A stretch of DNA of 64,000 nt from Roseofilum acuticapitatum BLCC-M154 (GTDB lineage Bacteria; Cyanobacteriota; Cyanobacteriia; Cyanobacteriales; Desertifilaceae), in assembly GCF_030068475.1 (NCBI RefSeq), contig NZ_JAQOSP010000116.1:62001-126000 (forward strand), read 5' to 3'. The notes beneath the pieces were generated by a model. That model was given only the letters and a program-made list of their open reading frames with translations. It had not been told where the DNA came from and did no database searches. The position numbers and the translations under genes were made by a program. Position 1 is the stretch's first letter. Every line of letters begins with the position of its first letter. Shown piece after piece: positions 52,544 to 61,825 of this stretch.

Positions 52544-52631
52544 AAACTCACCAATTGACCAGAAACAAGCCCGTCTAAATTGTTCAGTAAACTACTTGCC
52601 ATCACTGCCTAAGATCCAACTACCATAAATC

Positions 52632-54164
52632 ATGCACATTTCCCTCGATCGCCTCAAAAAATCCATCCTCCCCCTCAGCCTTACATTAGCCCTATCTGCT
52701 TGCAATACTCCCCCCCCTCCCATCACCGAAACTCCCACTCCTAGCCCCTCCAGTACCCCAGTAGCAAACCTTCAAGGCATAACCCTAAACGTATTAACCG
52801 AAGTTGGCCCCACCATCTCCGAACCCCTCAAACGTCGTGCCCCTGACTTCGAGCGTCTCACCGGAGTCAAGATTAACATCGTCACCGTTCCCTTTGGCCA
52901 ACTCTATCAAACCATTTTGGACGACTTAAGCCAAGGGAAAAAACAATACGACCTGATCGTATTTGCTCCCCAATGGATGGTCGATTTTGCCGCTCCCGGA
53001 TACTTAGAAGAATTAAGTGAGCGCATCGCCAACGACCCCGCCCTAGAATGGAACGACATCGCCCCCTTCTTTCGAGAATTTAGCGCCACCTACGACGGCA
53101 AAATCTATACCATTCCCCTCGATGGTGACTTTCAAATCGTCTACTATCGCTCCGACTTACTCGCACAAGCAGGACTCAACCCCCCGAAAACCTGGGATTA
53201 CTATCTAGCCATCGCCCAAACCTTCCATGGAAAAGACCTCAATGGCGACGGCGAACCCGACTATGGCTCTTGTATCGCGAAACAACCCAATTATCATGCC
53301 TATTGGATGTTTGGCTCTATTCTCAGCCCCTTGGTTCAAAATCAAGGCACTCGTCAAGGCCTCTTTTTTGACCCTGAAACGATGAAACCCTTGGTCAAAA
53401 ATGAAGCCTTTGCCAAAGCCTTAGAAATTTATCAACAAACCACCCAATACGCCCCCCCCAATGAAGCGGAACTCACCATTCATGATGTTCGCGATCTCTT
53501 TGCTTCTGGTCGTTGTGCCCTCACTTTAGATTGGGGAGATACAGGAACTATTGTTATTAACCCAGAAATTTCCCAAGTGATTGATAAAGTCGGTGCAGAC
53601 ATCACTCCCGGTTCGCGGGAAATTCTAGACCGAGAAACCGGACAATTAGTCCCCTGTGATAAGATTACTTGTCCCTATGCCATTAATGGCATTAATCATG
53701 CTCCCTATGCTGCTTTTGGGGGATGGTCAGGTGCGGTCAATGCGGCCAGCGAGGAAAGCCGCAAGAATGCCGCCTATGCTTTTTTATCCTATATGAGTCA
53801 ACCGGCACAAGCGAATGTGGATGTAACCATTGGTGCAACTGGATTTAATCCCTATCGTTTCTCCCAATATTCTGAACAAAAATTGTGGATTGAAGCGGGA
53901 ATGAGCGTCGAAGCAGCCCAGAGATATTTAGGCGCGATTGGCTTAAGTTTAAGTAGTGCCAATGTGGTCTTAGATTTGCGGATTCCCCACAATAATCGCT
54001 ATCAACAGGAAGTCTTAGATCGGGTCTTAGCCGCTTATCTCAGGGAGGAAATCACTACAGAACAAGCCATACAACAAATTGAACAAGACTGGGAAAAGAT
54101 TACCAATGAAGTGGGGCGAGAGTCTCAACAGCAAGCCTATCGAGCCAGTATTGGGGTTAAATAA
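52632..54164 (+). CDS. Extracellular solute-binding lipoprotein with an extended body
   Basis: The 510-residue precursor has a signal with lipobox LSAC at about residues 20-23 and a proline/threonine linker (about 24-45). The body has family-1 binding features (NVLTEVGPTISEPLKRR, VPFGQLYQTILDD, DLIVFAPQWMVDF, then YDGKIYTIPLDGDFQIVYYR). It is the first gene of a partner-switching operon and no permease is nearby. I infer it passes a ligand signal to the membrane-bound phosphatase encoded directly after, not to a transporter. Confidence 0.85.
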   Translation: MHISLDRLKKSILPLSLTLALSACNTPPPPITETPTPSPSSTPVANLQGITLNVLTEVGPTISEPLKRRAPDFERLTGVKINIVTVPFGQLYQTILDDLSQGKKQYDLIVFAPQWMVDFAAPGYLEELSERIANDPALEWNDIAPFFREFSATYDGKIYTIPLDGDFQIVYYRSDLLAQAGLNPPKTWDYYLAIAQTFHGKDLNGDGEPDYGSCIAKQPNYHAYWMFGSILSPLVQNQGTRQGLFFDPETMKPLVKNEAFAKALEIYQQTTQYAPPNEAELTIHDVRDLFASGRCALTLDWGDTGTIVINPEISQVIDKVGADITPGSREILDRETGQLVPCDKITCPYAINGINHAPYAAFGGWSGAVNAASEESRKNAAYAFLSYMSQPAQANVDVTIGATGFNPYRFSQYSEQKLWIEAGMSVEAAQRYLGAIGLSLSSANVVLDLRIPHNNRYQQEVLDRVLAAYLREEITTEQAIQQIEQDWEKITNEVGRESQQQAYRASIGVK

Positions 54165-54182
54165 CCTTGGGGGGTTCCATAG

Positions 54183-54188
54183 AGGAGG
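54183..54188 (+). promoter_or_regulatory. Ribosome-binding site deciding a TTG start
   Basis: AGGAGG lies seven bases before the TTG at 54196, after the previous gene's stop at 54164. It picks this start over the upstream ATG at 54079. Confidence 0.8.
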
Positions 54189-54195
54189 GATAGTT

Positions 54196-55872
54196 TTGTT
54201 GGTTTCTATCAGTCGATGGTATAAGGGGATTCAAAACTGGAGTTTAAGTGCCAAGTTAACGGCTACTTATTCTCTGTTAATTACTCTGGTGGCCGGTTCA
54301 CTGACACTCAGTTTGTATCTCCAATTTCAAAGGACTCAACGGCAAGCAATTAAGGAGCGTTTGCGCGATATTATTGCCCTATCGGTTCCCCAGATTGATA
54401 GTGATTTTCATGCCCTGATTGTTACGCCTAGCGATCGCATCAGCTCCTATTATCAGATTACTCAACAGCGACTCAAAGAGATTCAAGCCATGAGTAACTC
54501 CATTAAGCACATTTATACACTCAGAGAAAGCCAAGAAGGATCAATCCGGGTGATTGTAGATTACGCGCCCCCTCCTGCCTCTATCCGCACCGTAGGTACA
54601 CCCCTAACTCCCATCACTCCCCTTTTAGAAAAAGGGTTAGAGCATATTCAGGAACCCAAAGTAGAGAGCCGGTTTTTCACCAATGCCAAAGGAGAATTAG
54701 TCGTTTATGGCTATGCCCCCATTGTCAACTCCATTGGTCGCCTCGATGGGATCTTAGCCATTGAACTCGATGCCTCACCAGTCAGGGAGAGTGAAAAACG
54801 AGCGCGGGCGATCGCCTCCATCACCTTTTTGACCAGTCTTCCCCTCGCCCTACTCCTTGGATGGCTCCTCGCTCGCCATCTCACTGCCCCCATTGCCGAG
54901 TTAGTAGAAGCAGTCGAGCGTATTGCCCAAGGCGATCGCGACACCCTAGTTCAAGTCCGTACTCAAGATGAAGTCGGCATCCTCGCCCAAACCTTCAACC
55001 GCATGAGTCGCCAACTCAAAACCTCCTTTGAAACCCTTGAAGCCAAAGTTGCCCAACGCACCACCCAACTCGCTCAAGCCAATCAAGCCATTACCGCCCT
55101 CAACCAGCGCCTAAAACAAGAAAATTTACGGATGGGAGCAGAATTAGAAATCACCCGTAAACTCCAGCAAATGATATTACCTAAATCCGAAGAATTAAGT
55201 CAAATTCTCGGCTTAGAAATCGCTGGATATATGGAACCCGCAGCCGAAGTTGGTGGCGATTATTACGATGTACTCGAACAAGATGGACGCATAAAAATTG
55301 CGATTGGTGATGTTACCGGCCATGGCTTAGAAAGCGGCGTAGTCATGATTATGGTACAATCGGCTGCCCGCGCCCTACTCGCCAATAATGAAACCAATCC
55401 CGTTAAATTTTTAGATGCCCTCAATCGGACAATTTATAATAACCTTGAGCGGATGAAAATAGATAAACATTTAACCTTCATGATCCTCGATTACTACGAA
55501 GGTATCCTTAAGCTCAGTGGTCAGCATGAAGAAATTATTATTGTGCGTTCTGGAGGCATAATTGAACGCATAGATACCATAGATCTAGGGTTTCCCATTG
55601 GTTTAGATCGCGAGATTTCCCCCTTTATTGCTGAAGAAAATATTCTTTTAAACTCAGGTGATATTGTTTTTCTTTATACAGATGGTGTCACGGAAGCCGA
55701 AAATTCAGATGGGGTACACTATGGAGTAAATCGTCTGTGTGAAATTCTCAGGCAAAACTGGCAAAAGTCCGCCGAAGAGATTCGGCAAAGTGTCATTGAA
55801 GACATTTTACGTCATATTGACCAACAGAAAATCTACGACGATATTACCTTATTGGTCTTAAAAAAACGATAG
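54196..55872 (+). CDS. Membrane HAMP-SpoIIE protein phosphatase
   Basis: The 558-residue protein has two membrane segments around an extracytoplasmic sensor (about residues 23-210), a HAMP domain (RHLTAPIAELVEAVERIA), a coiled coil (ALNQRLKQENLRMGAELEI) and a PP2C-type SpoIIE domain from about 345 with metal residues in AAEVGGDYYDVL, GDVTGHGLESGVVMI and YTDGVTEAENSDG. It would dephosphorylate the STAS protein encoded at 57741-58103, completing a partner switch. An upstream ATG at 54079 would overlap the binding-protein gene by 85 bases and lacks a ribosome site. Confidence 0.9.
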   Translation: MLVSISRWYKGIQNWSLSAKLTATYSLLITLVAGSLTLSLYLQFQRTQRQAIKERLRDIIALSVPQIDSDFHALIVTPSDRISSYYQITQQRLKEIQAMSNSIKHIYTLRESQEGSIRVIVDYAPPPASIRTVGTPLTPITPLLEKGLEHIQEPKVESRFFTNAKGELVVYGYAPIVNSIGRLDGILAIELDASPVRESEKRARAIASITFLTSLPLALLLGWLLARHLTAPIAELVEAVERIAQGDRDTLVQVRTQDEVGILAQTFNRMSRQLKTSFETLEAKVAQRTTQLAQANQAITALNQRLKQENLRMGAELEITRKLQQMILPKSEELSQILGLEIAGYMEPAAEVGGDYYDVLEQDGRIKIAIGDVTGHGLESGVVMIMVQSAARALLANNETNPVKFLDALNRTIYNNLERMKIDKHLTFMILDYYEGILKLSGQHEEIIIVRSGGIIERIDTIDLGFPIGLDREISPFIAEENILLNSGDIVFLYTDGVTEAENSDGVHYGVNRLCEILRQNWQKSAEEIRQSVIEDILRHIDQQKIYDDITLLVLKKR

Positions 55873-55889
55873 CTCTTGACGCTCGAACA

Positions 55890-56789
55890 ATGAAGCCTAT
55901 GACTGCTGAAATTTCCCCCAAATCTACTCTTTCTTATTCCGGAACATTGACAGCCATGAATATATCCTCTCAATCTCTTCATCAATACCAGAAAGAAATT
56001 GAGAAATTGCGGCAAGAAATGGCTCTGCTGAAGCAAGAAAAACATGATTTAGAAATCCTGCTAGAAAATACAGTCGATCATGCTGATACTGTAGAAACCC
56101 TGCTCCATGAATCGAATCGCAAACTCCGCGCAGAAATTTTAGAACGCAAGCAAATAGAAAAAGAACTCCAACGCTCGCAAACTGAACTTCAGCGTCTTCT
56201 GGAAATCGTCTCTAGGGATAAAGAAGATTTAGAAATTATTTTAGAGACCATTACTGAACATGGCGATTTTATTGAAGAACAAACCCATAAACAAAGTATT
56301 CATGATGCTTTGACTCACTTGTATAACCGTCAATATTTGGAAGAAGTTCTCGATCGAGAACTCGATCGCGCCGATCGCTATCACTCTAACTTAGGTTTTG
56401 TGATGATTGACATCGATTACTTTAAAGTGTTCAATGACACTTTTGGCCATGATGCTGGAGATAAAGTCTTACAAGCGGTTGGCCAATGCTTACAAGAACA
56501 AGTTAAAGAAAAAGGGGTGGCTTTTCGCTATGGAGGAGAAGAATTAACTTTGGTCTTACCCCATCATAATCTTGAACAAACAGCCCAATTGGCCGAACAT
56601 ATTCGTCAAGCAGTTAAAAATATTGAGGTTCATCACCAAGAAAAACTCTTAGCCCCTGTAACCATTTCCCTCGGAGTAGCCTGTTATCCAATCCACGGGC
56701 CAACCCCGACAGAATTGATGAAAGCGGCAGATCTGGCCTTGTATCAAGCCAAAAATCAAGGACGCGATCGCGTTATCCTTGCTCATTAA
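55890..56789 (+). CDS. Diguanylate cyclase (GGEEL variant) with coiled coil
   Basis: The 299-residue protein has a long coiled coil (about 30-130, EIEKLRQEMALLKQEKHD) and a GGDEF domain. The signature is GGEEL in FRYGGEELTLVLPH near 215, with DIDYFKVFNDTFGHDAGDKV before it and LGVACYP after. The substitution of Leu for Phe is conservative and the metal-binding acids remain, so activity (two GTP to c-di-GMP) is likely. It begins 17 bases after the phosphatase and is cotranscribed with it. Confidence 0.88.
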   Translation: MKPMTAEISPKSTLSYSGTLTAMNISSQSLHQYQKEIEKLRQEMALLKQEKHDLEILLENTVDHADTVETLLHESNRKLRAEILERKQIEKELQRSQTELQRLLEIVSRDKEDLEIILETITEHGDFIEEQTHKQSIHDALTHLYNRQYLEEVLDRELDRADRYHSNLGFVMIDIDYFKVFNDTFGHDAGDKVLQAVGQCLQEQVKEKGVAFRYGGEELTLVLPHHNLEQTAQLAEHIRQAVKNIEVHHQEKLLAPVTISLGVACYPIHGPTPTELMKAADLALYQAKNQGRDRVILAH

Positions 56790-57086
56790 CTTTCTCGATC
56801 CTAAAATAAACATCCATAGTACAATGAACAAGTGTCATCTCATATATCCCAATTTAAGGAGAAAGAGCATAACCCTATAGTATTTTCAGTTGATTTACAT
56901 CAACGCACATGAAGGTAAAGCAGCCCAATTGGCCCTCCTCCCCGCCCTCTACTGTCCTGGCACATACATGAAGAGGCATTTAGGGAAAGCCAGGTTATCT
57001 CAAGCTGTTCTCTCATGTGAAAATGCTATACATATATAGAAGTTGATTCAGTAGAGCAATCCAAATGGTCAAAGGTGAACTCAAAA

Positions 57087-57662
57087 ATGGCAGAATTTTT
57101 TGGTGATTATATCGATAACTTACCAGAGAGTCCAGAATACTTAATTATTGGATTTTCCCCCAGCTCTGTTCCCTTAAAACAGCGTTGGCGCAACAATGGC
57201 TTATCAGCAGACTTTCTTGCTGACTATCTGACCACCTTTTTCCCTGCCAAAGATGATGTTACAGAACAACAGCAAGCAGAAGTCAAAAGTGCTGTCAGCT
57301 ACATTGCCAATGAATTATTAGAAAATGCTATGAAATTTAATGACGAAACTTCAGAATTTCCAATTAGTATTCGTCTCCAAGTTCGCGAGGACAAAATCAT
57401 ATTTTTCACCTCTAACAGTATTCCCCCTAAAGATGTGAGCAAATTTCAAACTTTCTTGCGAAAAATAGAGCAAGTTGATCCACAAACCCTGTACCTTGAA
57501 CAACTGGAAAATAGCGTCAAAGAAGAGACTCACTCGAATTCAGGATTAGGACTATTAACCATGCTTAATGACTACCTGGCAAAGTTAGGATGGAAATTTG
57601 AAAACGTTTCCGACTATCCGGGTGTGGTTAAAGTCACGACTATGGTTCAACTGCCCATATAA
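57087..57662 (+). CDS. SpoIIAB-like ATP-binding protein (partner-switch kinase, DUF6272-type)
   Basis: The 191-residue protein resembles an anti-sigma-factor/serine kinase ATPase. N box: SYIANELLENAMKFND near 85-100; a later NSGLGLLTMLNDYLAKLGW near 155-175 is the G2-like lid. Cyanobacterial partners of SpoIIE/STAS modules have this shape. It should phosphorylate the STAS protein, releasing or sequestering a downstream target. A GTG at 57075 is an alternative start; the ATG at 57087 follows AAGGTG by nine bases. It lies about 290 bases after the cyclase gene. Confidence 0.8.
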   Translation: MAEFFGDYIDNLPESPEYLIIGFSPSSVPLKQRWRNNGLSADFLADYLTTFFPAKDDVTEQQQAEVKSAVSYIANELLENAMKFNDETSEFPISIRLQVREDKIIFFTSNSIPPKDVSKFQTFLRKIEQVDPQTLYLEQLENSVKEETHSNSGLGLLTMLNDYLAKLGWKFENVSDYPGVVKVTTMVQLPI

Positions 57663-57740
57663 TGCCATAGAATACTGAATGGTTTGAGGTTAGCGGAAAG
57701 TAATCAAGGATAATTCATAGATAACAAGGAGAATAAATGA

Positions 57741-58103
57741 ATGACTACTGAACCCATTCACAGTATCAAAACAGAAGAATATAGAGTAGACTATGATGAA
57801 GGAACAAACACCATTAGCTTTCAAGGTTCTCTTCGTTTGAGCGGCATGGAAGAATATGCCCCAATTGTGAAAATTTTGGAAACTATTGCTAACCAAGATC
57901 CTCCTGCGATCACCTTAGATTTACTAGAATTGGAATTCCTCAATAGCTCAGGGATTAGTATGCTGTCTAAATTTGTGATTAAAATTCGACAGAAAAAGGA
58001 GATTAATATGGTCGTGAAAGGATCAAAAGGTATCCCTTGGCAAGGTAAATCTCTGAAAAATTTACAACGGTTAATGCCTTCCTTAACCTTAGAAATCGAG
58101 TAA
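57741..58103 (+). CDS. STAS-domain protein (SpoIIAA-like regulator)
   Basis: The 120-residue protein has a STAS fold. The phospho-acceptor region is LLELEFLNSSGISMLSKFV, where serine in the NSSG loop is the expected phosphorylation site. The flanking phosphatase and kinase-like genes make it the switch component: phosphorylated by the ATP-binding protein, dephosphorylated by SpoIIE. A Shine-Dalgarno AAGGAG lies about ten bases before the ATG. Confidence 0.88.
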   Translation: MTTEPIHSIKTEEYRVDYDEGTNTISFQGSLRLSGMEEYAPIVKILETIANQDPPAITLDLLELEFLNSSGISMLSKFVIKIRQKKEINMVVKGSKGIPWQGKSLKNLQRLMPSLTLEIE

Positions 58104-58123
58104 AACAGTTTAAACTTTTGGTT

Positions 58124-59053
58124 ATGCTCCCTCCATCCCATCGTGAATTGGTCGGTTATGGCCAAAATCCTCCCGATCCCAAATGGCCCAACCAAGCCAG
58201 ACTTGCCGTTCAATTTGTCATTAATTACGAAGAAGGCGGAGAAAACTGTATTCTTCATGGAGATTCCCATTCTGAATCATTTCTATCAGAAATCATTGGC
58301 GCAACTCCATTATATGGCGTTCGCAATATGAACATGGAATCGATCTATGAATATGGCAGTAGAGCCGGATTCTGGCGACTCCATCGCCTGTTTACCCAGC
58401 GCCACATCCCCGTGACCGTCTATGGGGTCGCCATGGCCTTAGAGCGCAATCCAAAAGCTGTTGCGGCCATGAAACAAGCAGAGTGGGAAATTGCATCCCA
58501 TGGTTATCGCTGGATTGACTATCAGCATATCAGCGAGGAAACAGAACGGGAACATATACAAAAAGCTATAGATATTCATACTCAAGTGACGGGATCTCGT
58601 CCCTTGGGATGGTATACCGGGCGAGTCAGTCCCCATACTCGCAAATTGGTGGTAGAAGCTGGGGGGTTTTTGTATGATGCGGATAGTTATGCTGATGATT
58701 TGCCCTACTGGATCATGGAGTACGGTGCGCCCCATCTGGTGATTCCCTATACTCTAGATACGAATGATATGCGGTTTGCCACTTACCAAGGGTTTAATAG
58801 TGGAGATCAATTTTTTACTTATTTGCGAGATGCCTTTGACCTGTTGTATGCAGAAGGTGAAGAGCATCCTAAAATGCTCAGTATTGGTCTGCATTGCCGA
58901 TTAGCAGGACGACCTGGAAGAGCAGCCGCGTTAGCTCGGTTTTTAGATTATGTGCAACAACAAGAGCAGGTGTGGATTTGTCGTCGGGTAGATATTGCCC
59001 GTCATTGGCATAAATATCATTATGTGGAAGATCATTATCCGGAAGATCGTTAG
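58124..59053 (+). CDS. PuuE-like polysaccharide deacetylase / allantoinase
   Basis: The 309-residue protein belongs to the NodB-homology (polysaccharide deacetylase) family in its PuuE allantoinase branch. INYEEGGENCILHGDSHSE, the metal-site ASHGYRWIDYQH, and GWYTGRVSPHTRKL are the family motifs. PuuE hydrolyses allantoin to allantoate in purine degradation. The substrate assignment rests on overall similarity. The start is ATG 58124 (the TTG at 58118 is not used). It may be cotranscribed with the STAS gene, 20 bases upstream. Confidence 0.85.
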   Translation: MLPPSHRELVGYGQNPPDPKWPNQARLAVQFVINYEEGGENCILHGDSHSESFLSEIIGATPLYGVRNMNMESIYEYGSRAGFWRLHRLFTQRHIPVTVYGVAMALERNPKAVAAMKQAEWEIASHGYRWIDYQHISEETEREHIQKAIDIHTQVTGSRPLGWYTGRVSPHTRKLVVEAGGFLYDADSYADDLPYWIMEYGAPHLVIPYTLDTNDMRFATYQGFNSGDQFFTYLRDAFDLLYAEGEEHPKMLSIGLHCRLAGRPGRAAALARFLDYVQQQEQVWICRRVDIARHWHKYHYVEDHYPEDR

Positions 59054-59076
59054 GGCTATATTGAAGGCGATCTTAT

Positions 59077-59442
59077 TTAAGTATTAGGACTTCGCTGTTC
59101 ATAGAATCGACAGCTAGAACAGGGGCCTTCTGGATAGACTGCACAACGAATCAATTCAGATAAGGCATTAAAGCGACAACTGCTATCACCAATAGTCCAC
59201 CGTCCATTGACTAAGCTTTGTTCGCTGGGAGGGGAGGAAGGTTGAACATAGAGGGCAATTTTCTGTAAACGATATTGACCCGATTTGAGGCTATAGCGGT
59301 GACGACGCTCTAGGACAGTATAGGTTTTGCCTTCAACATGGAGATAGTTGCCTGGTTGGGGAGTCCAATCGAGTTGAACTTTGCCGAGGGTTTGCCGGGG
59401 ATGGGTAACAATAATCTCTGTGGGTAATGAATCAGGTTCCAT
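59077..59442 (-). CDS. DUF6464 family protein
   Basis: The 121-residue protein has three cysteine clusters at the C-terminus (IGDSSCRFNAL, RCAVYPEGPCSSCRFY) suggesting a metal site, and a beta-rich N-terminal half (LPTEIIVTHPRQTLGKVQL). It fits the cyanobacterial DUF6464 family, whose function is unknown. It is convergent with the PuuE-like gene. Confidence 0.75.
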   Translation of the reverse strand: MEPDSLPTEIIVTHPRQTLGKVQLDWTPQPGNYLHVEGKTYTVLERRHRYSLKSGQYRLQKIALYVQPSSPPSEQSLVNGRWTIGDSSCRFNALSELIRCAVYPEGPCSSCRFYEQRSPNT

Positions 59443-59644
59443 TGATAATTAGATAATCTGCTGGCAACAATCCTTTAAGGTATCGCATTGAATCAATTCT
59501 GGCTGTCTGGATTTTAGATTTTTTTATAAAATCTAGACCATCTGAAGCCATAATATGGGGTATCCGGATCGGGACAACTGTAATCAGAATAGTCTAAACA
59601 TGAGTTTTTAAGTACACTATCTAGAGCGATCGCAGAGGGGAATC

Positions 59645-60250
59645 ATGGTAGCACACAAACATGGATTAGGGTTCTGGAAAGCGTTTTTAGGTTTAGGCCT
59701 GACTTTGGGGTTGAATACAACCGGGTTGCCGGTTCAAAGTGTGGAGATCGATCGAGGCCAGGTGATTCAGTCTATACCGATGGCTACAATGAGTGGTTGG
59801 GAAAGTGCATCCTTTCCGGTGGAAAATTTTGTCGAGTATACTTCCCGGTTTGGGCCGCGCTCTGGAGGGTATCACTACGGCTTAGATTTGGCTGCTCCCT
59901 ATGGTAGTTATATTCGCAATTGGTGGCAAGGGCAAGTGGTGGAAGTGTGGGAAGATAATCGCTGCGGTACGGGAATTGTGATTGAGTCGGGATATTGGGA
60001 GCATATTTATTGCCATGTGCAGGGACGGGTAGGAACCCATCAAGGCCGTCCCTATTTGATGGATCAAGGAGGGGGGATTCTTCTTTGGGAAGGTCAGATG
60101 GTGAATGCAGGCGATCGCATTGCTAGAGTAGGTATGACCGGACGCACCAGTGGCCCTCACTTACATTGGGGCTTGAAATATGCCGGTCAATGGGTTGACC
60201 CCAGTGTGATTCTATTGGCTATGTCCCAATCTCGCGTTGCTGGACGGTAG
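59645..60250 (+). CDS. Secreted M23 (LytM) metallopeptidase
   Basis: The 201-residue precursor has a signal-like N-terminus (LGLTLGLNTTGLPVQS) and one LytM domain. Zinc ligands are H and D in YHYGLDLAAPYG near 80 and H in SGPHLHWGLK near 175. It lacks SH3 or LysM modules. It probably trims peptidoglycan in the periplasm. Confidence 0.9.
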   Translation: MVAHKHGLGFWKAFLGLGLTLGLNTTGLPVQSVEIDRGQVIQSIPMATMSGWESASFPVENFVEYTSRFGPRSGGYHYGLDLAAPYGSYIRNWWQGQVVEVWEDNRCGTGIVIESGYWEHIYCHVQGRVGTHQGRPYLMDQGGGILLWEGQMVNAGDRIARVGMTGRTSGPHLHWGLKYAGQWVDPSVILLAMSQSRVAGR

Positions 60251-60330
60251 GGGGAATCGGGGAATGGGGGAATGGGGAGATGGGGGAAATTGCCTTTTGC
60301 CTATTCCCTATTCCCTATTACCCAATTCCT

Positions 60331-61311
60331 TTAACCCGTCTGAAAAATATTCTTGACCATTCCCTTTTTCAAACCCGCAGCCGCTCGATCGAGTTCATCG
60401 ATTTCCCCAAGGTTTAAAGACCAACCTAACGCGCCAATATTGTCTTGAGCTTGTCTAACATTTTTAGCTCCAGGAATGGGAATAGTTCCTTTTGCCATAC
60501 ACCAATTTAAGGCAACTTGTGAGGGGGTTTTGTGGCGACTTTTTCCTATTTCTTGCAAACATCCTAAAACCGGTTTCACTTGGGGTAATAATTCCCGAAA
60601 TAATCCCTTACGCAGTCCTTGGGGAAATGGGCCAGATTCTGTATATTTTCCCGTTAATAGTCCTAATGCTAAGGGACTATAGGCAATCAGTTGGATGCCC
60701 AAATCATCACAGACGGCTTTCAAATTGAGTTGGGTAACTGGAGCAGTGGATAAGAGAGAATATTGTACCTGTAGGCTGAAAATGGAAACGCCCCTTTTTT
60801 GCAGATGGTTCACCACTTTTTGCAATCGTTTCGGCCCATAATTGGATAAACCAACGGCTTTGACTTTTCCCTGTTCATATAAATCCCCTAACCCATCTAA
60901 AAGCGCCCATTCTTGCCAAGGAGCATAATTAGCGGTAGACCAATGCATTTGCACTAAATCAATCGGTCTTTGCAACCGTTGAGCAGATGCCTCTCCAGCT
61001 TGTACCATGGCATTTTGGGTTAAGCGCCAAGGATAGGGAGCGAGTTTGGTGGCGATGCAAAGACTATCTCTATTCGTCGCTATGCAACCTTGGGCAAATT
61101 GTCCGAGAAGTTTTTCACTTTGTCCGTTTAATTTTCCTGTTCCGTAGGAATCTCCGGTATCAAAGAGGGTAATGCCGTTGCCTATACAAAGATTAAAGAC
61201 TTTTTGTAATTCTCGATCCATGCTGGGGTCATATTGCCAGAGTAAACGATTGCCCCATGCCCAGGTTCCGCATCCCATTTTGGGTAAAGATAAGGTGGAA
61301 GTGTTTGCCAT
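60331..61311 (-). CDS. Aldo/keto reductase
   Basis: The 326-residue (alpha/beta)8 enzyme reduces carbonyls with NADPH. The catalytic tetrad is Asp, Tyr, Lys and His in LFDTGDSYGTG, IATKLAPYPW and LVQMHWSTANY; the NADPH-binding end is ALNWCMAKGTIPIPGAKN. It starts 26 bases from the VOC gene in the same direction and may be cotranscribed with it. Substrate unknown. Confidence 0.92.
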   Translation of the reverse strand: MANTSTLSLPKMGCGTWAWGNRLLWQYDPSMDRELQKVFNLCIGNGITLFDTGDSYGTGKLNGQSEKLLGQFAQGCIATNRDSLCIATKLAPYPWRLTQNAMVQAGEASAQRLQRPIDLVQMHWSTANYAPWQEWALLDGLGDLYEQGKVKAVGLSNYGPKRLQKVVNHLQKRGVSIFSLQVQYSLLSTAPVTQLNLKAVCDDLGIQLIAYSPLALGLLTGKYTESGPFPQGLRKGLFRELLPQVKPVLGCLQEIGKSRHKTPSQVALNWCMAKGTIPIPGAKNVRQAQDNIGALGWSLNLGEIDELDRAAAGLKKGMVKNIFQTG

Positions 61312-61338
61312 TATGAAGGGTAAATTTGGATTGGGTAA

Positions 61339-61782
61339 CTAATTGGGATCGCAGCGAATTTCGACCAGGAAGCCATCAGGATCGTAGAAGTAAATCCCGC
61401 GTCCTGTGGGGCGAGTGACGGGGCCGTGGTCGATGGGAACTTGATGATGATGGAGGACAGAAAGGGCGTGTTCAAAGTCTTCTGGGGCGATGTCAAAGGC
61501 GAGATGGTTGGCGCGGGTAAATTGGGTTTTCGGATTGGGGTCTGGGGGGGATAATTGGGGTTCCCAGAAGAGGTCAATAATGATGCCGTCGGGGGTGCGA
61601 AAGTTGGCGACTTTTCCGGCAGCGACGAGGTTAATGAGGGTTTCGGGAATTTGATCGCCGGTGAGTTCTTCTAAGCCGAGGATTGTTCCGTAGAAGTGTC
61701 GAGAAGCGTCCATATTTTTGACGTTGAGGGCGATATGATGGACGGTTTTAAGATGACCTTGGAGGAGGGGAGGGGAGTTCAT
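61339..61782 (-). CDS. VOC family protein
   Basis: The 147-residue protein has both VOC half-motifs (HHIALNVKNMDASRHFYGTI and GRGIYFYDPDGFLVEIRCD), with metal-ligand positions His at the first strand and Glu at the last. It could be a dioxygenase or isomerase; the substrate is unknown. It lies next to the aldo/keto reductase. Confidence 0.9.
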   Translation of the reverse strand: MNSPPLLQGHLKTVHHIALNVKNMDASRHFYGTILGLEELTGDQIPETLINLVAAGKVANFRTPDGIIIDLFWEPQLSPPDPNPKTQFTRANHLAFDIAPEDFEHALSVLHHHQVPIDHGPVTRPTGRGIYFYDPDGFLVEIRCDPN

Positions 61783-61825
61783 GTTTATTTAGTATAGTTA
61801 AAGGGTTGATGATGGCTAGGGTGTG

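Noticed and set aside
54079-54195. ATG start of the SpoIIE phosphatase at 54079
   Set aside because: It would overlap the previous gene by 85 bases and lacks a ribosome site, while AGGAGG-TTG at 54196 is strong.
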